A stretch of DNA of 64,000 nt, taken from Phycisphaeraceae bacterium (lineage in GTDB: Bacteria > Planctomycetota > Phycisphaerae > Phycisphaerales > SM1A02). The stretch spans positions 248,001-312,000 of the forward strand of contig JAHBWZ010000001.1 in assembly GCA_019636755.1 (NCBI GenBank). Reading direction: 5' to 3'. The notes beneath the pieces were generated by a model. That model did no database searches. It was not told the origin of the DNA and saw only the letters and a program-made list of their open reading frames with translations. Made by a program: the position numbers and the translations under genes. Numbering within the stretch: the stretch's first letter is position 1; the number at the start of each line of letters is the position of its first letter. Below, piece by piece: positions 1 through 7,857 of this stretch.

Positions 1-146
1 CGCGAATCAGCGATCGCGGACGCGCCGCGCCGGACACGCCGTCGTCGCCAGACGTCCCCGGCGCGCGACCCTGCGCCCCATGCGCGCCCATCCGACCACC
101 CGCGCGCCGGCTGACCCCCAACCACCGTCATGCGCGCAAGGGGGTT

Positions 147-172
147 GCAGGGGGGGCCTCAGCCCCCCCTGC
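147..172. repeat. G7/C7 hairpin, outer end of repeat copy 1
   Basis: A perfect 10-bp stem (GCA followed by seven G, paired with seven C followed by TGC) has a 6-base loop. It is one of two inverted hairpins that bound the core of repeat copy 1. Confidence 0.85.
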
Positions 173-340
173 GCTCGCGCACCCGGACGGAAATCCGCGT
201 GATCGAAGAAGACCGGACGTCAACCGCGATCCTTGAACAACATCGAGCGAGTGAGATCGCGCGCGCATGGACGACTCTGCGACCTGACGACGCGCTCAGG
301 CACGCCGCCGTGCACGCCATCGATTTCAGGACGCGCGTGC

Positions 341-366
341 GCAGGGGGGCTGAAGCGCCCCCCTGC
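341..366. repeat. G6/C6 hairpin, inner end of repeat copy 1
   Basis: The stem GCAGGGGGG/CCCCCCTGC has an 8-base loop (CTGAAGCG). It faces the hairpin at 147-172, so the two flanks GGGGGTT and AACCCCCC point outwards as inverted repeats. Confidence 0.85.
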
Positions 367-500
367 AACCCCCCGCGCGGATGGACGATCCCGGACGCGC
401 CTTCGCGCGCAACGCATCGGTCGCGGACGCGACGCGCCGGACGCGCGATCGCCCCAGAGATCCATCGAGCACTCCGGCGGAGTATTTCAACAGTCTGCGA

Positions 501-1001
501 CTACGGCTCCAGGTCCACGGCGGCGTCCTCGGCCGCTTCGATCGCCCGGCGGCGCGCTGCCTCCTCCTGCCGGGCGAGGATCACTTCGACGGGCACCGGT
601 TCCTCCATGGGTATACCCGGCGTGGCGAAATACGACGGCCAGTGCGTCCCTTCCAGGCGCTCCAGGAACGCCGCACGGCGCTCGATGGCCAGCGACCAGC
701 GCGAGATCGCGCGACGTCCCTCCGGGGCACCATGCTCCGCCAGCGTCTCGCGCAGCCATGCGACCGCGTCACGGCACTGCCGGATCCGCTCCCGCTCCAG
801 CGCGTGGATCTCCTGCTGATAGGGCGCCCACTCGCTGTGCGCGAAGCCGCGGAGTTCCACGCATCGCTCCATCCACGTCCGCGCGCGGGCACGCATCGCG
901 TCATCCACCGCGCGGAGTGCCGCCAGTCGCGCCCGCAGCGCTTCGGGGACACCCGGATCAGCCATCGCCTCTTCGTTGCCCGCGGCGATCACCCGCTGCA
1001 C
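501..1001 (-). CDS. Hypothetical protein, possibly 5'-truncated by a frameshift
   Basis: A 166-residue frame from a GTG start. It is rich in Glu, Arg and Ala and mostly predicted helical, and I recognise no family. The same frame stays open upstream of the GTG to at least about 1085 with coding-like content (…LRRLEPHAWPEYAPSD…), but I see no ATG, GTG or TTG there. It follows the gene ending at 1120 in a different frame. Either it uses an unusual start, or the two were one gene now split by a frameshift. No signal peptide is visible in this piece. Confidence 0.4.
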   Translation of the reverse strand: MQRVIAAGNEEAMADPGVPEALRARLAALRAVDDAMRARARTWMERCVELRGFAHSEWAPYQQEIHALERERIRQCRDAVAWLRETLAEHGAPEGRRAISRWSLAIERRAAFLERLEGTHWPSYFATPGIPMEEPVPVEVILARQEEAARRRAIEAAEDAAVDLEP

Positions 1002-1119
1002 GACCTCCCGGAACCGGCGCGCCTCGACATCCGACGGCGCGTACTCCGGCCACGCGTGCGGCTCGAGTCGCCTCAGACCGGTCGCCCAGTCACTGGGAGA
1101 GCGCCCCGCGCTCGCGTGG

Positions 1120-2013
1120 CTACCAGCGCGAGAGGTCGTCCATGCGGCCGCGCCATGCGGCGCGGGGCGCCGTGCGGGACTCCATCATGCGCCCGTACTG
1201 CGCGATCAGGGTCTCCGGTGGCGCCGTGCTGGTCCGCAGTCCACGGTCGTACTCCGCCATGAGGGCGTCGTGGTTGTCCGTCAGGAAGACGCGGGCCACC
1301 GAGTCCATCCGGACCGAGTGGATCGACGCGTCTGCGCCGGCCCGCGCATCGCGCGCGGCCTGCGCGGACCAGGCGGCGATGTCGGGATCACCGGGGAGGA
1401 TGTCCGCCAGTTCGGCCGGCGATGCGATCTCGATCAGGGTCTCCACCAGGTCGAACGAGATCGCCGGCATGCTGCTCGCGACACCGTTCTCATAGCGAGC
1501 ATAGCAGCGACGGCTCCACCACGCCCGCGCCATTCGGACCAGCGCCTGGTCGATGGACGGGAGGTACTCGCCGAATGCCAGGAGCCACCGGTCACCGATG
1601 CCGTGAAGGTCCCGGCCGAACGCCACGAGATTCTCCCGGAACTGCACCCGCAGTGACTCCAGCTCCTGCCCGAGCGAGAACGTCGCCCTGAGCACGGGAT
1701 GAATGACATCGCCATCGGCGCTCAGCCGGTCCGTGCGGGCCGCCCGCAGAATCCGGTCCTCGTCCTGCCATCTCGGCCAGAAGAACTCGTCGAAGAACCG
1801 GGCGTGCAGGTCGGGCAGCCGGAGGATCGCACCCAGGATCGCACGATCCCGCGCTCCGGGCTCTGGCGGACTTGCGACGACGACGAGCCCGCGATCGCGC
1901 GCGGGCGGTGCGGCGCCGACCGGTCTGCCCGCAGCCGCGATCGCCAGGACGGCGACGGCGAGCGTGCTCGACCGCGCGTGGGCGGGCGACGCTACTCCGG
2001 GCCACCGCCGCAT
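1120..2013 (-). CDS. Secreted hypothetical protein
   Basis: A 297-residue protein starting MRRWPG. A hydrophobic stretch at about residues 15-33 (STLAVAVLAIAAAGRPVGAA) followed by APPARD looks like a Sec signal peptide with an A-x-A cleavage site. The rest is helical and rich in Asp, Arg and Trp, with no recognised motif. Its ATG lies 22 bases inside the upstream Cys-rich gene, so the two are probably translationally coupled. The stop at 1120 is followed by another frame (501-1001) that may be a displaced C-terminal continuation. Confidence 0.6.
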   Translation of the reverse strand: MRRWPGVASPAHARSSTLAVAVLAIAAAGRPVGAAPPARDRGLVVVASPPEPGARDRAILGAILRLPDLHARFFDEFFWPRWQDEDRILRAARTDRLSADGDVIHPVLRATFSLGQELESLRVQFRENLVAFGRDLHGIGDRWLLAFGEYLPSIDQALVRMARAWWSRRCYARYENGVASSMPAISFDLVETLIEIASPAELADILPGDPDIAAWSAQAARDARAGADASIHSVRMDSVARVFLTDNHDALMAEYDRGLRTSTAPPETLIAQYGRMMESRTAPRAAWRGRMDDLSRW

Positions 2014-2423
2014 GGTTCCGCCTCCGGACCGATCATCGGGTTCGACTCGCAGTTGGCTGTCTCCTCGTCATCCTCGAAGTCACACGGCTGCGGATCGAAG
2101 ATCGTGAGGCACTTCCCAGGTTGGTACACACACTGGCTGCCGAATCCCTCCACGACATCGCGCGCATGCCAGCCGTCGTCCTGATACAGCGCGACATGCG
2201 TCGCCGGACCCGCCCAGAGCGGCCGCGGCGGACACGCCTGCGCCGGCGATCCCGGCGGACAGATCGTCCAGAGCAGGTGGCCGAGTTTCTGACAGCAGCC
2301 CCCCTGGAAGGACGCGATCGTCACGCAGTCACCGCCCGAGGCCGGTGCCGTCAGGGAGGCCGGTATGGCCATCACCGTGACGAGCACGGCCCCCACGCTC
2401 GCCAGGACAACATCTCGCGACAT
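1992..2423 (-). CDS. Small Cys-rich secreted protein
   Basis: 143 residues. An N-terminal signal peptide (MSRDVVLASVGAVLVTVMAI…) is followed by a mature part with about eleven cysteines (for example GGCCQKLGH, ICPPG, QACPP, QCVYQPGKC, PCDF, NCES, PCGG). The cysteine number suggests a disulfide-stabilised exported domain. I do not recognise the family. It is the first gene of a probable two-gene unit with the secreted protein that overlaps its 3' end. No ATPase, transporter or immunity gene is visible next to it. Confidence 0.6.
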   Translation of the reverse strand: MSRDVVLASVGAVLVTVMAIPASLTAPASGGDCVTIASFQGGCCQKLGHLLWTICPPGSPAQACPPRPLWAGPATHVALYQDDGWHARDVVEGFGSQCVYQPGKCLTIFDPQPCDFEDDEETANCESNPMIGPEAEPCGGGPE

Positions 2424-2759
2424 GACATGACTCCCGTGGCGTCAAGGGCCACGCCCTGTCTGCGCCGAACGTCGCGGGAGCGGGCGGCCCTGAGCGCGGG
2501 CGTGAGTGTACCCCCCCCCCGCCGACGACGCAAGTTCCACCGGTGCTCGTCCGGCCCGGCACATCCGGGCCCATCCCGACGCGCCAGGCAGCGCCATGGG
2601 GGGCGTGCGGGTGGAGGTCCATTCCGGGCACATCGTTGACACATCTGTTCGGGAACATGGGTGACAGATCAGGCGTGGACGCAGGCCCCCTGCCCACGCG
2701 CGCCTTCGACGCGTCGAAGCACGATGATCCCTGCGCGTGCGTGCGTGCGGATCCCGCGC
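2424..2759. other. Intergenic stretch with poly-C tract and short direct repeats
   Basis: No convincing gene. It holds a run of ten C at 2511-2520. On the minus strand, two related segments follow each other with a 25-base spacing (TGTCACCCATGTTCCCGAA, then TGTCAACGATGTGCCCGGAA, around 2621-2670). The pattern resembles subterminal repeats of some insertion sequences, but no transposase remains. The upstream region of the Cys-rich gene (minus strand, just above 2423) must carry its promoter, but I see no clear -35/-10 pair. Confidence 0.45.
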
Positions 2760-2804
2760 AAAAAAGCCGCGCCCCCGCTGGGATGAGCGTGACGGGACGC
2801 GGCA
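2760..2804 (-). terminator. Rho-independent terminator of the pseudopilin cluster
   Basis: On the minus strand the sequence is GCCGCGTCCCG, a loop, CGGGGGCGCGGC, then seven T (the seven A at 2760-2766 on the plus strand). The stem is about 11 bp with one bulge. It lies 42 bases after the stop of the giant GspK-like gene and points the right way to end the cluster transcript. Confidence 0.85.
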
Positions 2805-2845
2805 AAGTTGGCCGGGATGGTCAGGCGGACACGCCGAAAGCGTCG

Positions 2846-5800
2846 CTACTCCGGAGCCCGCTCCAGGGAGAGGATGCGCGGCATGTCGCCCGGTCGGTTG
2901 ACCTGGCTGCGGTCGACCAGCATGACGTAGCGCTGGTCATCGAGGATGTACTCCGGATCCGTGGCATCCCACAGCCCGGTGCGCGGGTTCCGACGGACGC
3001 TGCGCAGCCGGAAGTACACGGTGAACGTGTCGCTCCGGGTGGTGACCAGGTTCGCTGCGCCGGCGACCAGCAGGTTCTGCTCCTCCACGTCCCCGCCCAC
3101 CCGATCGCCGTCCACGAGCGCGCGATTGAAGTCGGTCACGTCCGTGGAGATGAACGCCGCGGCCAGCCGCGGATCGGTGCTGTTGAACGGGTTGCGGCCG
3201 GCGAAGTCCGCACGCCACGAATCGGCGCGAGCCAGGCTGTCGCCGGACCCGACGCCGCGGACCATGTTCGCCGGCGCCGAACGGGTGAGCAGCAGCAGTT
3301 CGCCGACCGACGCCATCCCGCGCTCGGCACGCAGTGCCGCCGTCCGCCCGGCATAGTTCGGCCCGCTCACCTGGTCGGTGCCGGCTTCATCGATGCCGTA
3401 GAACCCGGTCCGGATGAGAGAGTCACGGTCGTTGTTGAACCGTTCACGGAAGCTCACCACCGCCTCCGGGAGCATGATGCGCGGGAAGCGGTCCTGCGTC
3501 ACAGGCAGGTACGGCTGCGGCCCCGCGTTCGGTGACGCGACCGCATGCACCATCTTGTACCAGTGCGGTACGGCCCGCATCACTTCGACGGTCGCGGTAT
3601 TGAGGTTGATCAGTCCCGGCGCACCGCGCCCGCTGAAACCCATCGCATTGCCGAAGGCGAAGTTGTCGTAGACATCGCCCTGGTCCGGGCGGTACGCGAG
3701 GCCGGGCCCGTCGCAGACGAACGCGTCCAGCAGGCGGCTGATCGCCGGCATCGGCGGCTGCGCGTGGCGGAGTTCGGTGAGGTCCGCCAGGGTGCCGCCC
3801 CCCGGCACCTGTGCCGCGGCGGTTCGAACCTCGACGCGTCCGCGCCGGACGTTCGTCGCCGAGTTGTCGACGAGATTCGCATCGACGAGCAGTTCCGAGA
3901 ACGTGTGCGTCGTTCCGCTGTAGCGCCAGGGAACGGTCGCGTCGCCGGTCTCGATGAACGCGAGTTCATGACCGTAGAGCCAGAGGTTGAGCACCTCGCC
4001 CACCTGCTGGAAGTCCGCACCCTTGTGCAGCATCTGGAACGGGAAGCGAAGCCGGTCGGTCGCGTAGAAGCCCTTGTCCGGGTACGACCAGCCGAGACCC
4101 GTCGGCGGCGAATAGCGCGGCCCGAGCGGATCATTCGCGCGGTTCATGTCGAAGAACGTGGGCTTGCGATGCCAGACGACCTCCGTCCGCGCGCCGTTGA
4201 TGTTGACGGACTCGCTGTAGGGCCGGGTGAACCACGGCACCCGCTCCGTGCCGCCGGCATCGAAGTCGGTCGCGCTCTCCGGATCGTCCGACAGCAGGAA
4301 GAGATTGCCGCGCCGCTGGCCTCCCCCCGCCGGGAACATCTTCCCGGTGCGAAGGTCCTCGGGGAACGGGCGATACGCCGCCGCGCCGGGATTCTGCACG
4401 GTCGATGAGATCGGTGCAAGCGACGAATCGGCGGGCGCGGTGATGTCGAACTCGCCGATCACGAAGCGCGGCGCGCGCTCGTTCGAGTCGACGAAGAGGT
4501 CGCTGAGTGCTGTCTGGAGCGTCCGGCTCCCGTCGGCGTCATGACCGAAGGCACGCGTCCATCGCCGCCACTGCATCCAGTGCGTCCGGGTGAACGGCTG
4601 GGTGCCGGGTGACCACTGGGCAGAGCATGGGAAGGTCCCGCTGATGGGATCGGGCAGCGACAGGTCGTTGTACCTGGGCGGCGCATTCCCGCCGCACGGG
4701 TCGCCGGGGTCACGCGGCCCCATGTTGCGGACCTCGGTCGTGAAGCTTCGTGCGTCGTTCGCGACCGGCTCCGCGCGGTCGATGACGACCGCGATGCGCT
4801 CCGGGTCCCCCGCCACCGGCGGCTCGAGGCGGCGCAGCACGATCGAGTGTGTCCCGGCGGAGACCTGGTCGTACCGATCCCGGCGCGTCGGCCAGGGTGA
4901 CGGAATCACGCCGTTCAGGAAGAGCCGCCCGACATCGACGAAGATGGTGTCGTCCGGGTGGTCCTCGGGCAGGATGTCCAGGAAATCGCGGATCCGCCGC
5001 TTGAACTCCCCGTCCGCACCGCCCGCGCCCGGTGCCGAGCCACGGAATGTGTCGTCGATGGCATAGAAGATCATCGTGCTCGGCCGCTCCTCGGTCGCGG
5101 CCGGGAGTTCCGTGATGCCGAGTGACGCGGCGACGTTCGTCAGCGAGATGGGCTCCGCGCCGAAGAAGACCAGTTCCAGTTCCTGGTACTGCGCGCCCGC
5201 CTGTCCCGCCGGCGGCGACAGCAGGATGGGCTCCGGATAGGGATTCGCGATCTGGACCACCGCGATCGACGTGCTCAGGCGAGCGCCGCTTTCGTTGGTC
5301 TCCAGGATCATCCGCTCGCCGGCGTTGTCCCAGCCCACGTCCGGGATGACGAACATCTCGTACAGGTGGCCGACGAACGCCTCCATGATGAACGGCTGCG
5401 GCTTCATGCCCAGCATGCGCACCGCGGGATCGGCCTCCAGGTCCTCGCCCCACTCGGGAAGCGGGATCGCGCCGCCGAGGCGCCCGGGCGTGATCCCGGG
5501 GGTGGAGGGATCGCCGTCCAGTCGCGCGATCGGCGACGCGCTGCGCGCCGCCAGGATGTTCGCGGTGAGGCCTGCGGCCAGCCGGCGCAGCCGTCCAACC
5601 TGGGCCGCGGCCGGATCGGTGTACGTACCGAAGTACGATCGCCCCTCCTGCTCCGTGCCGTCGCTGAAGACGTTGCACAGCAGCAGCGGCAGCCGCTCCC
5701 AGATCCGCAGTTCACCATCCGGCAGCGGACCGGTGTAGAACGGATCCATTTCCCGCAGGTCGACGCGCGTCCGCGACTGCGCCATGAAGCGGTCCCGCAC

Positions 5801-7822
5801 GCCCGGGACGCCGGACTCCTCGAGCAGGCGGATGCGCTCCGGGAGCCGCACCCGGCGCTGACCGGGATTGAACGGATCGATCTCGGTCCAGCGCCACCAG
5901 AGCCAGGGCGGCAGCAGGTCGTTCCGCGTGCTGCTGTACACCGTGAGCTTGCGGCGATGGTCGTGGAGGAGTTCGTTCAGGTTGAGGCGGCCAAGGTACC
6001 GGGACGACTCTTCGAAGTTCGTATGCGCCCGCAGGACGGCGCCGTTCCGGACACCGCCGGTGAAGTCCTGGGCATTGAGCGAGCGCTCGAACCGCGTGTA
6101 CAGCCACGGCATGTTCTGGCCGTGGAAGAGTCGCAATTCCAGTTCATCGGAGAGCGTGAACGGCGTCGGTGTCATGATCGCGCCGGAGAGGTCATCGAGC
6201 GTGAAGCCGTCACGGTCGGGGTCGAACGGGCGGCTGCCCGCGCGGAGCCACGCCAGTCGGCGCTCGCGGGCGGTGCCCAGCGGTGCATCCATCTGCGTGA
6301 CGCCGCTGATCCGGAAACCCCGTTCGATCAGGTGGTCCGCCCAGCGGACGCGGTTGAAGACGATCTCGGCATTGGTGCTGCCGTACGGGTTCCCGGAGGG
6401 ATACTGGCCCGCGACCGTGTCGAAGAACGGCTCGCGATGGCGGACGATGTCCAGGAAGCCCGTGTTCCAGTTGCCTGCCACGTTGGGAAACCAGGTGAAC
6501 GGCGTCGGCGGGAGCACGTTCTGCCCGACCAGCGCGAGATCCGACGGCGTCTCCCCCGCCGCGGCGCGGGCGAAGAAGCCCTGGTTGACCACGTCGATGT
6601 CGGAGATCTGCCCCGCGTTCGCGGCGATGAAGCCGGGCCGGAAGCGCCCGGCGACGTTCGCATTGAGCTTCCCGGCGTTGTCCACGACCGACACCGCGAC
6701 CAGGTGGATCACGCCGTCCGGCGTCGGCCCCGGCAGCATGTGCCAGAGCGCATCGGTCATGCCGTCGCCGTCGGTATCGGCCAGTCGGCGCTCCACGTGC
6801 CAGCGCGGGGTCCCGTCCGGCCAGCCCGGATCCACGTTCGGTGCCGTGAATGCATCCATCGGCCGCTCGCCGGCCTCCAGGCGCACTCCGTCACCGTCGA
6901 GATCATCGAGGTCATACAGGTTGAGCGGAACGGCCAGCGGGAAGCGGTACGTCGTCGCGTAGTTGAAGAACCAGTTGTTCCATCGCGTGTTGAACCCGTT
7001 GAAATCGAACCCGCCCGGGAACCGCGGATACCCGGTCGACTGGTTGAAGTTGATCGACAGGAACAGCGGCACGTCCGGGTCCTGCGTCGAGTCGAACGCA
7101 TGCAGCCACTGCTCGACCGGCACATTGAGGTCCCAGATCACGGACCCGAGCACGTCGGTCAGGTCGGCGACCACGCGGATCCCGTTGTCGTCCCGGCCCA
7201 GGTACGTCAGGTGCCGCCACCAGCCGAAGGTGTCGTGCTCCGGCGTGAAGCCGCCGAAGTCGATCCGCAGGGGCTCCGTGTCGCGCAGCCATCGGGTGTC
7301 GCCGAAGCCCGGGTTCCCCACGGGGTTGCCCTCGGCCAGGCCGGTGAATCCGTTGGGCGCGCCGCGTCCGGCCGGCCAGATGCCTTCGATCTGCCCGGGA
7401 AGTTCATCGGGCCAGTTGGTGAACGGAACCACGTGGAACGGCGCGACGTTGAACGGCAGGCTGCCGTCGAAACCGTACCGGACGGCGTCGGCCCGGACCG
7501 GCAGCCGCTTTCGATTGGAGTCAAGAAGCTCGGCGGCGGAGAGCGACGTGTCGAAGTCGATCTCGCGCACGAAGAGTGCGTCGCCGATGATCGAGGCCAC
7601 CCGCTGCGCCACCGTCTCGAACGCGCTGTCGCGCACGGCGGCCTGCCGGAATGCCGCGGCCGTATCCCGGCTGGTCTGCGTCCGGACGATGAACGCCGTG
7701 GCAAGAATGACGAGCAGCGCCAGGATGGCCGCGGCGAGAATGATGGCATTGCCGCGGCGCGACCGGCCGCGCATACCCTGCCTCCGGCGTCCGTTCACTG
7801 TCTCAGAATGCGGCTTGGACAT
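2846..7822 (-). CDS. Giant GspK-like minor pseudopilin-type protein
   Basis: About 1658 residues from the ATG at 7822 (MSKPHSETV…); an internal ATG at 7774 (MRGRSRRGN…) is also possible. The N-terminus has basic residues and then GNAIILAAAILALLVILATA, a single hydrophobic helix like those of GspK/T2SSK proteins, which lack the usual FTLxE. Two segments look like the GspK signature: DNAGKLNANVAG near residue 377 and GLINLNTATVEV near 1400. Three DxDxDG-type loops (near 304, 347, 533) look like Ca-binding sites. GspK is normally about 320 residues, so this is roughly five times longer. It is the last gene of the pseudopilin run, where gspK sits in type II systems. A tip-pilin or exported role is inferred. 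Confidence 0.7.
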   Translation of the reverse strand: MSKPHSETVNGRRRQGMRGRSRRGNAIILAAAILALLVILATAFIVRTQTSRDTAAAFRQAAVRDSAFETVAQRVASIIGDALFVREIDFDTSLSAAELLDSNRKRLPVRADAVRYGFDGSLPFNVAPFHVVPFTNWPDELPGQIEGIWPAGRGAPNGFTGLAEGNPVGNPGFGDTRWLRDTEPLRIDFGGFTPEHDTFGWWRHLTYLGRDDNGIRVVADLTDVLGSVIWDLNVPVEQWLHAFDSTQDPDVPLFLSINFNQSTGYPRFPGGFDFNGFNTRWNNWFFNYATTYRFPLAVPLNLYDLDDLDGDGVRLEAGERPMDAFTAPNVDPGWPDGTPRWHVERRLADTDGDGMTDALWHMLPGPTPDGVIHLVAVSVVDNAGKLNANVAGRFRPGFIAANAGQISDIDVVNQGFFARAAAGETPSDLALVGQNVLPPTPFTWFPNVAGNWNTGFLDIVRHREPFFDTVAGQYPSGNPYGSTNAEIVFNRVRWADHLIERGFRISGVTQMDAPLGTARERRLAWLRAGSRPFDPDRDGFTLDDLSGAIMTPTPFTLSDELELRLFHGQNMPWLYTRFERSLNAQDFTGGVRNGAVLRAHTNFEESSRYLGRLNLNELLHDHRRKLTVYSSTRNDLLPPWLWWRWTEIDPFNPGQRRVRLPERIRLLEESGVPGVRDRFMAQSRTRVDLREMDPFYTGPLPDGELRIWERLPLLLCNVFSDGTEQEGRSYFGTYTDPAAAQVGRLRRLAAGLTANILAARSASPIARLDGDPSTPGITPGRLGGAIPLPEWGEDLEADPAVRMLGMKPQPFIMEAFVGHLYEMFVIPDVGWDNAGERMILETNESGARLSTSIAVVQIANPYPEPILLSPPAGQAGAQYQELELVFFGAEPISLTNVAASLGITELPAATEERPSTMIFYAIDDTFRGSAPGAGGADGEFKRRIRDFLDILPEDHPDDTIFVDVGRLFLNGVIPSPWPTRRDRYDQVSAGTHSIVLRRLEPPVAGDPERIAVVIDRAEPVANDARSFTTEVRNMGPRDPGDPCGGNAPPRYNDLSLPDPISGTFPCSAQWSPGTQPFTRTHWMQWRRWTRAFGHDADGSRTLQTALSDLFVDSNERAPRFVIGEFDITAPADSSLAPISSTVQNPGAAAYRPFPEDLRTGKMFPAGGGQRRGNLFLLSDDPESATDFDAGGTERVPWFTRPYSESVNINGARTEVVWHRKPTFFDMNRANDPLGPRYSPPTGLGWSYPDKGFYATDRLRFPFQMLHKGADFQQVGEVLNLWLYGHELAFIETGDATVPWRYSGTTHTFSELLVDANLVDNSATNVRRGRVEVRTAAAQVPGGGTLADLTELRHAQPPMPAISRLLDAFVCDGPGLAYRPDQGDVYDNFAFGNAMGFSGRGAPGLINLNTATVEVMRAVPHWYKMVHAVASPNAGPQPYLPVTQDRFPRIMLPEAVVSFRERFNNDRDSLIRTGFYGIDEAGTDQVSGPNYAGRTAALRAERGMASVGELLLLTRSAPANMVRGVGSGDSLARADSWRADFAGRNPFNSTDPRLAAAFISTDVTDFNRALVDGDRVGGDVEEQNLLVAGAANLVTTRSDTFTVYFRLRSVRRNPRTGLWDATDPEYILDDQRYVMLVDRSQVNRPGDMPRILSLERAPE

Positions 7823-7857
7823 CGCGTGCCTGCTCACTTCTGCGGTCTCGTTCCCGC

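Larger units (their letters stand above)
1..445 (-). repeat. Inverted copy of the ~367-bp dispersed repeat
   Basis: Read on the minus strand, this stretch aligns with the array at 55.05-55.55 kb and 58.24-58.60 kb. Shared landmarks are a segment ending in TGCGCGCAAGGGGGTTGCAG, the central GTCAACCGCG and ACATCGAGCGAG blocks, and a second G-rich hairpin followed by GCGGATGGACG. Two palindromes lie at 147-172 and 341-366, both with GCAGGGGGG/CCCCCCTGC stems. The similarity begins at the window edge, so the copy may continue outside. No convincing gene lies in it. The alignment was made by eye; the boundaries are good to about 10-20 bases. Confidence 0.85.

Noticed and set aside
501-2423. Toxin-immunity or toxin-antitoxin pair
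   Set aside because: The genes are small and overlapping, but two are secreted, none matches a toxin or antitoxin fold, and there is no regulatory DNA-binding domain.
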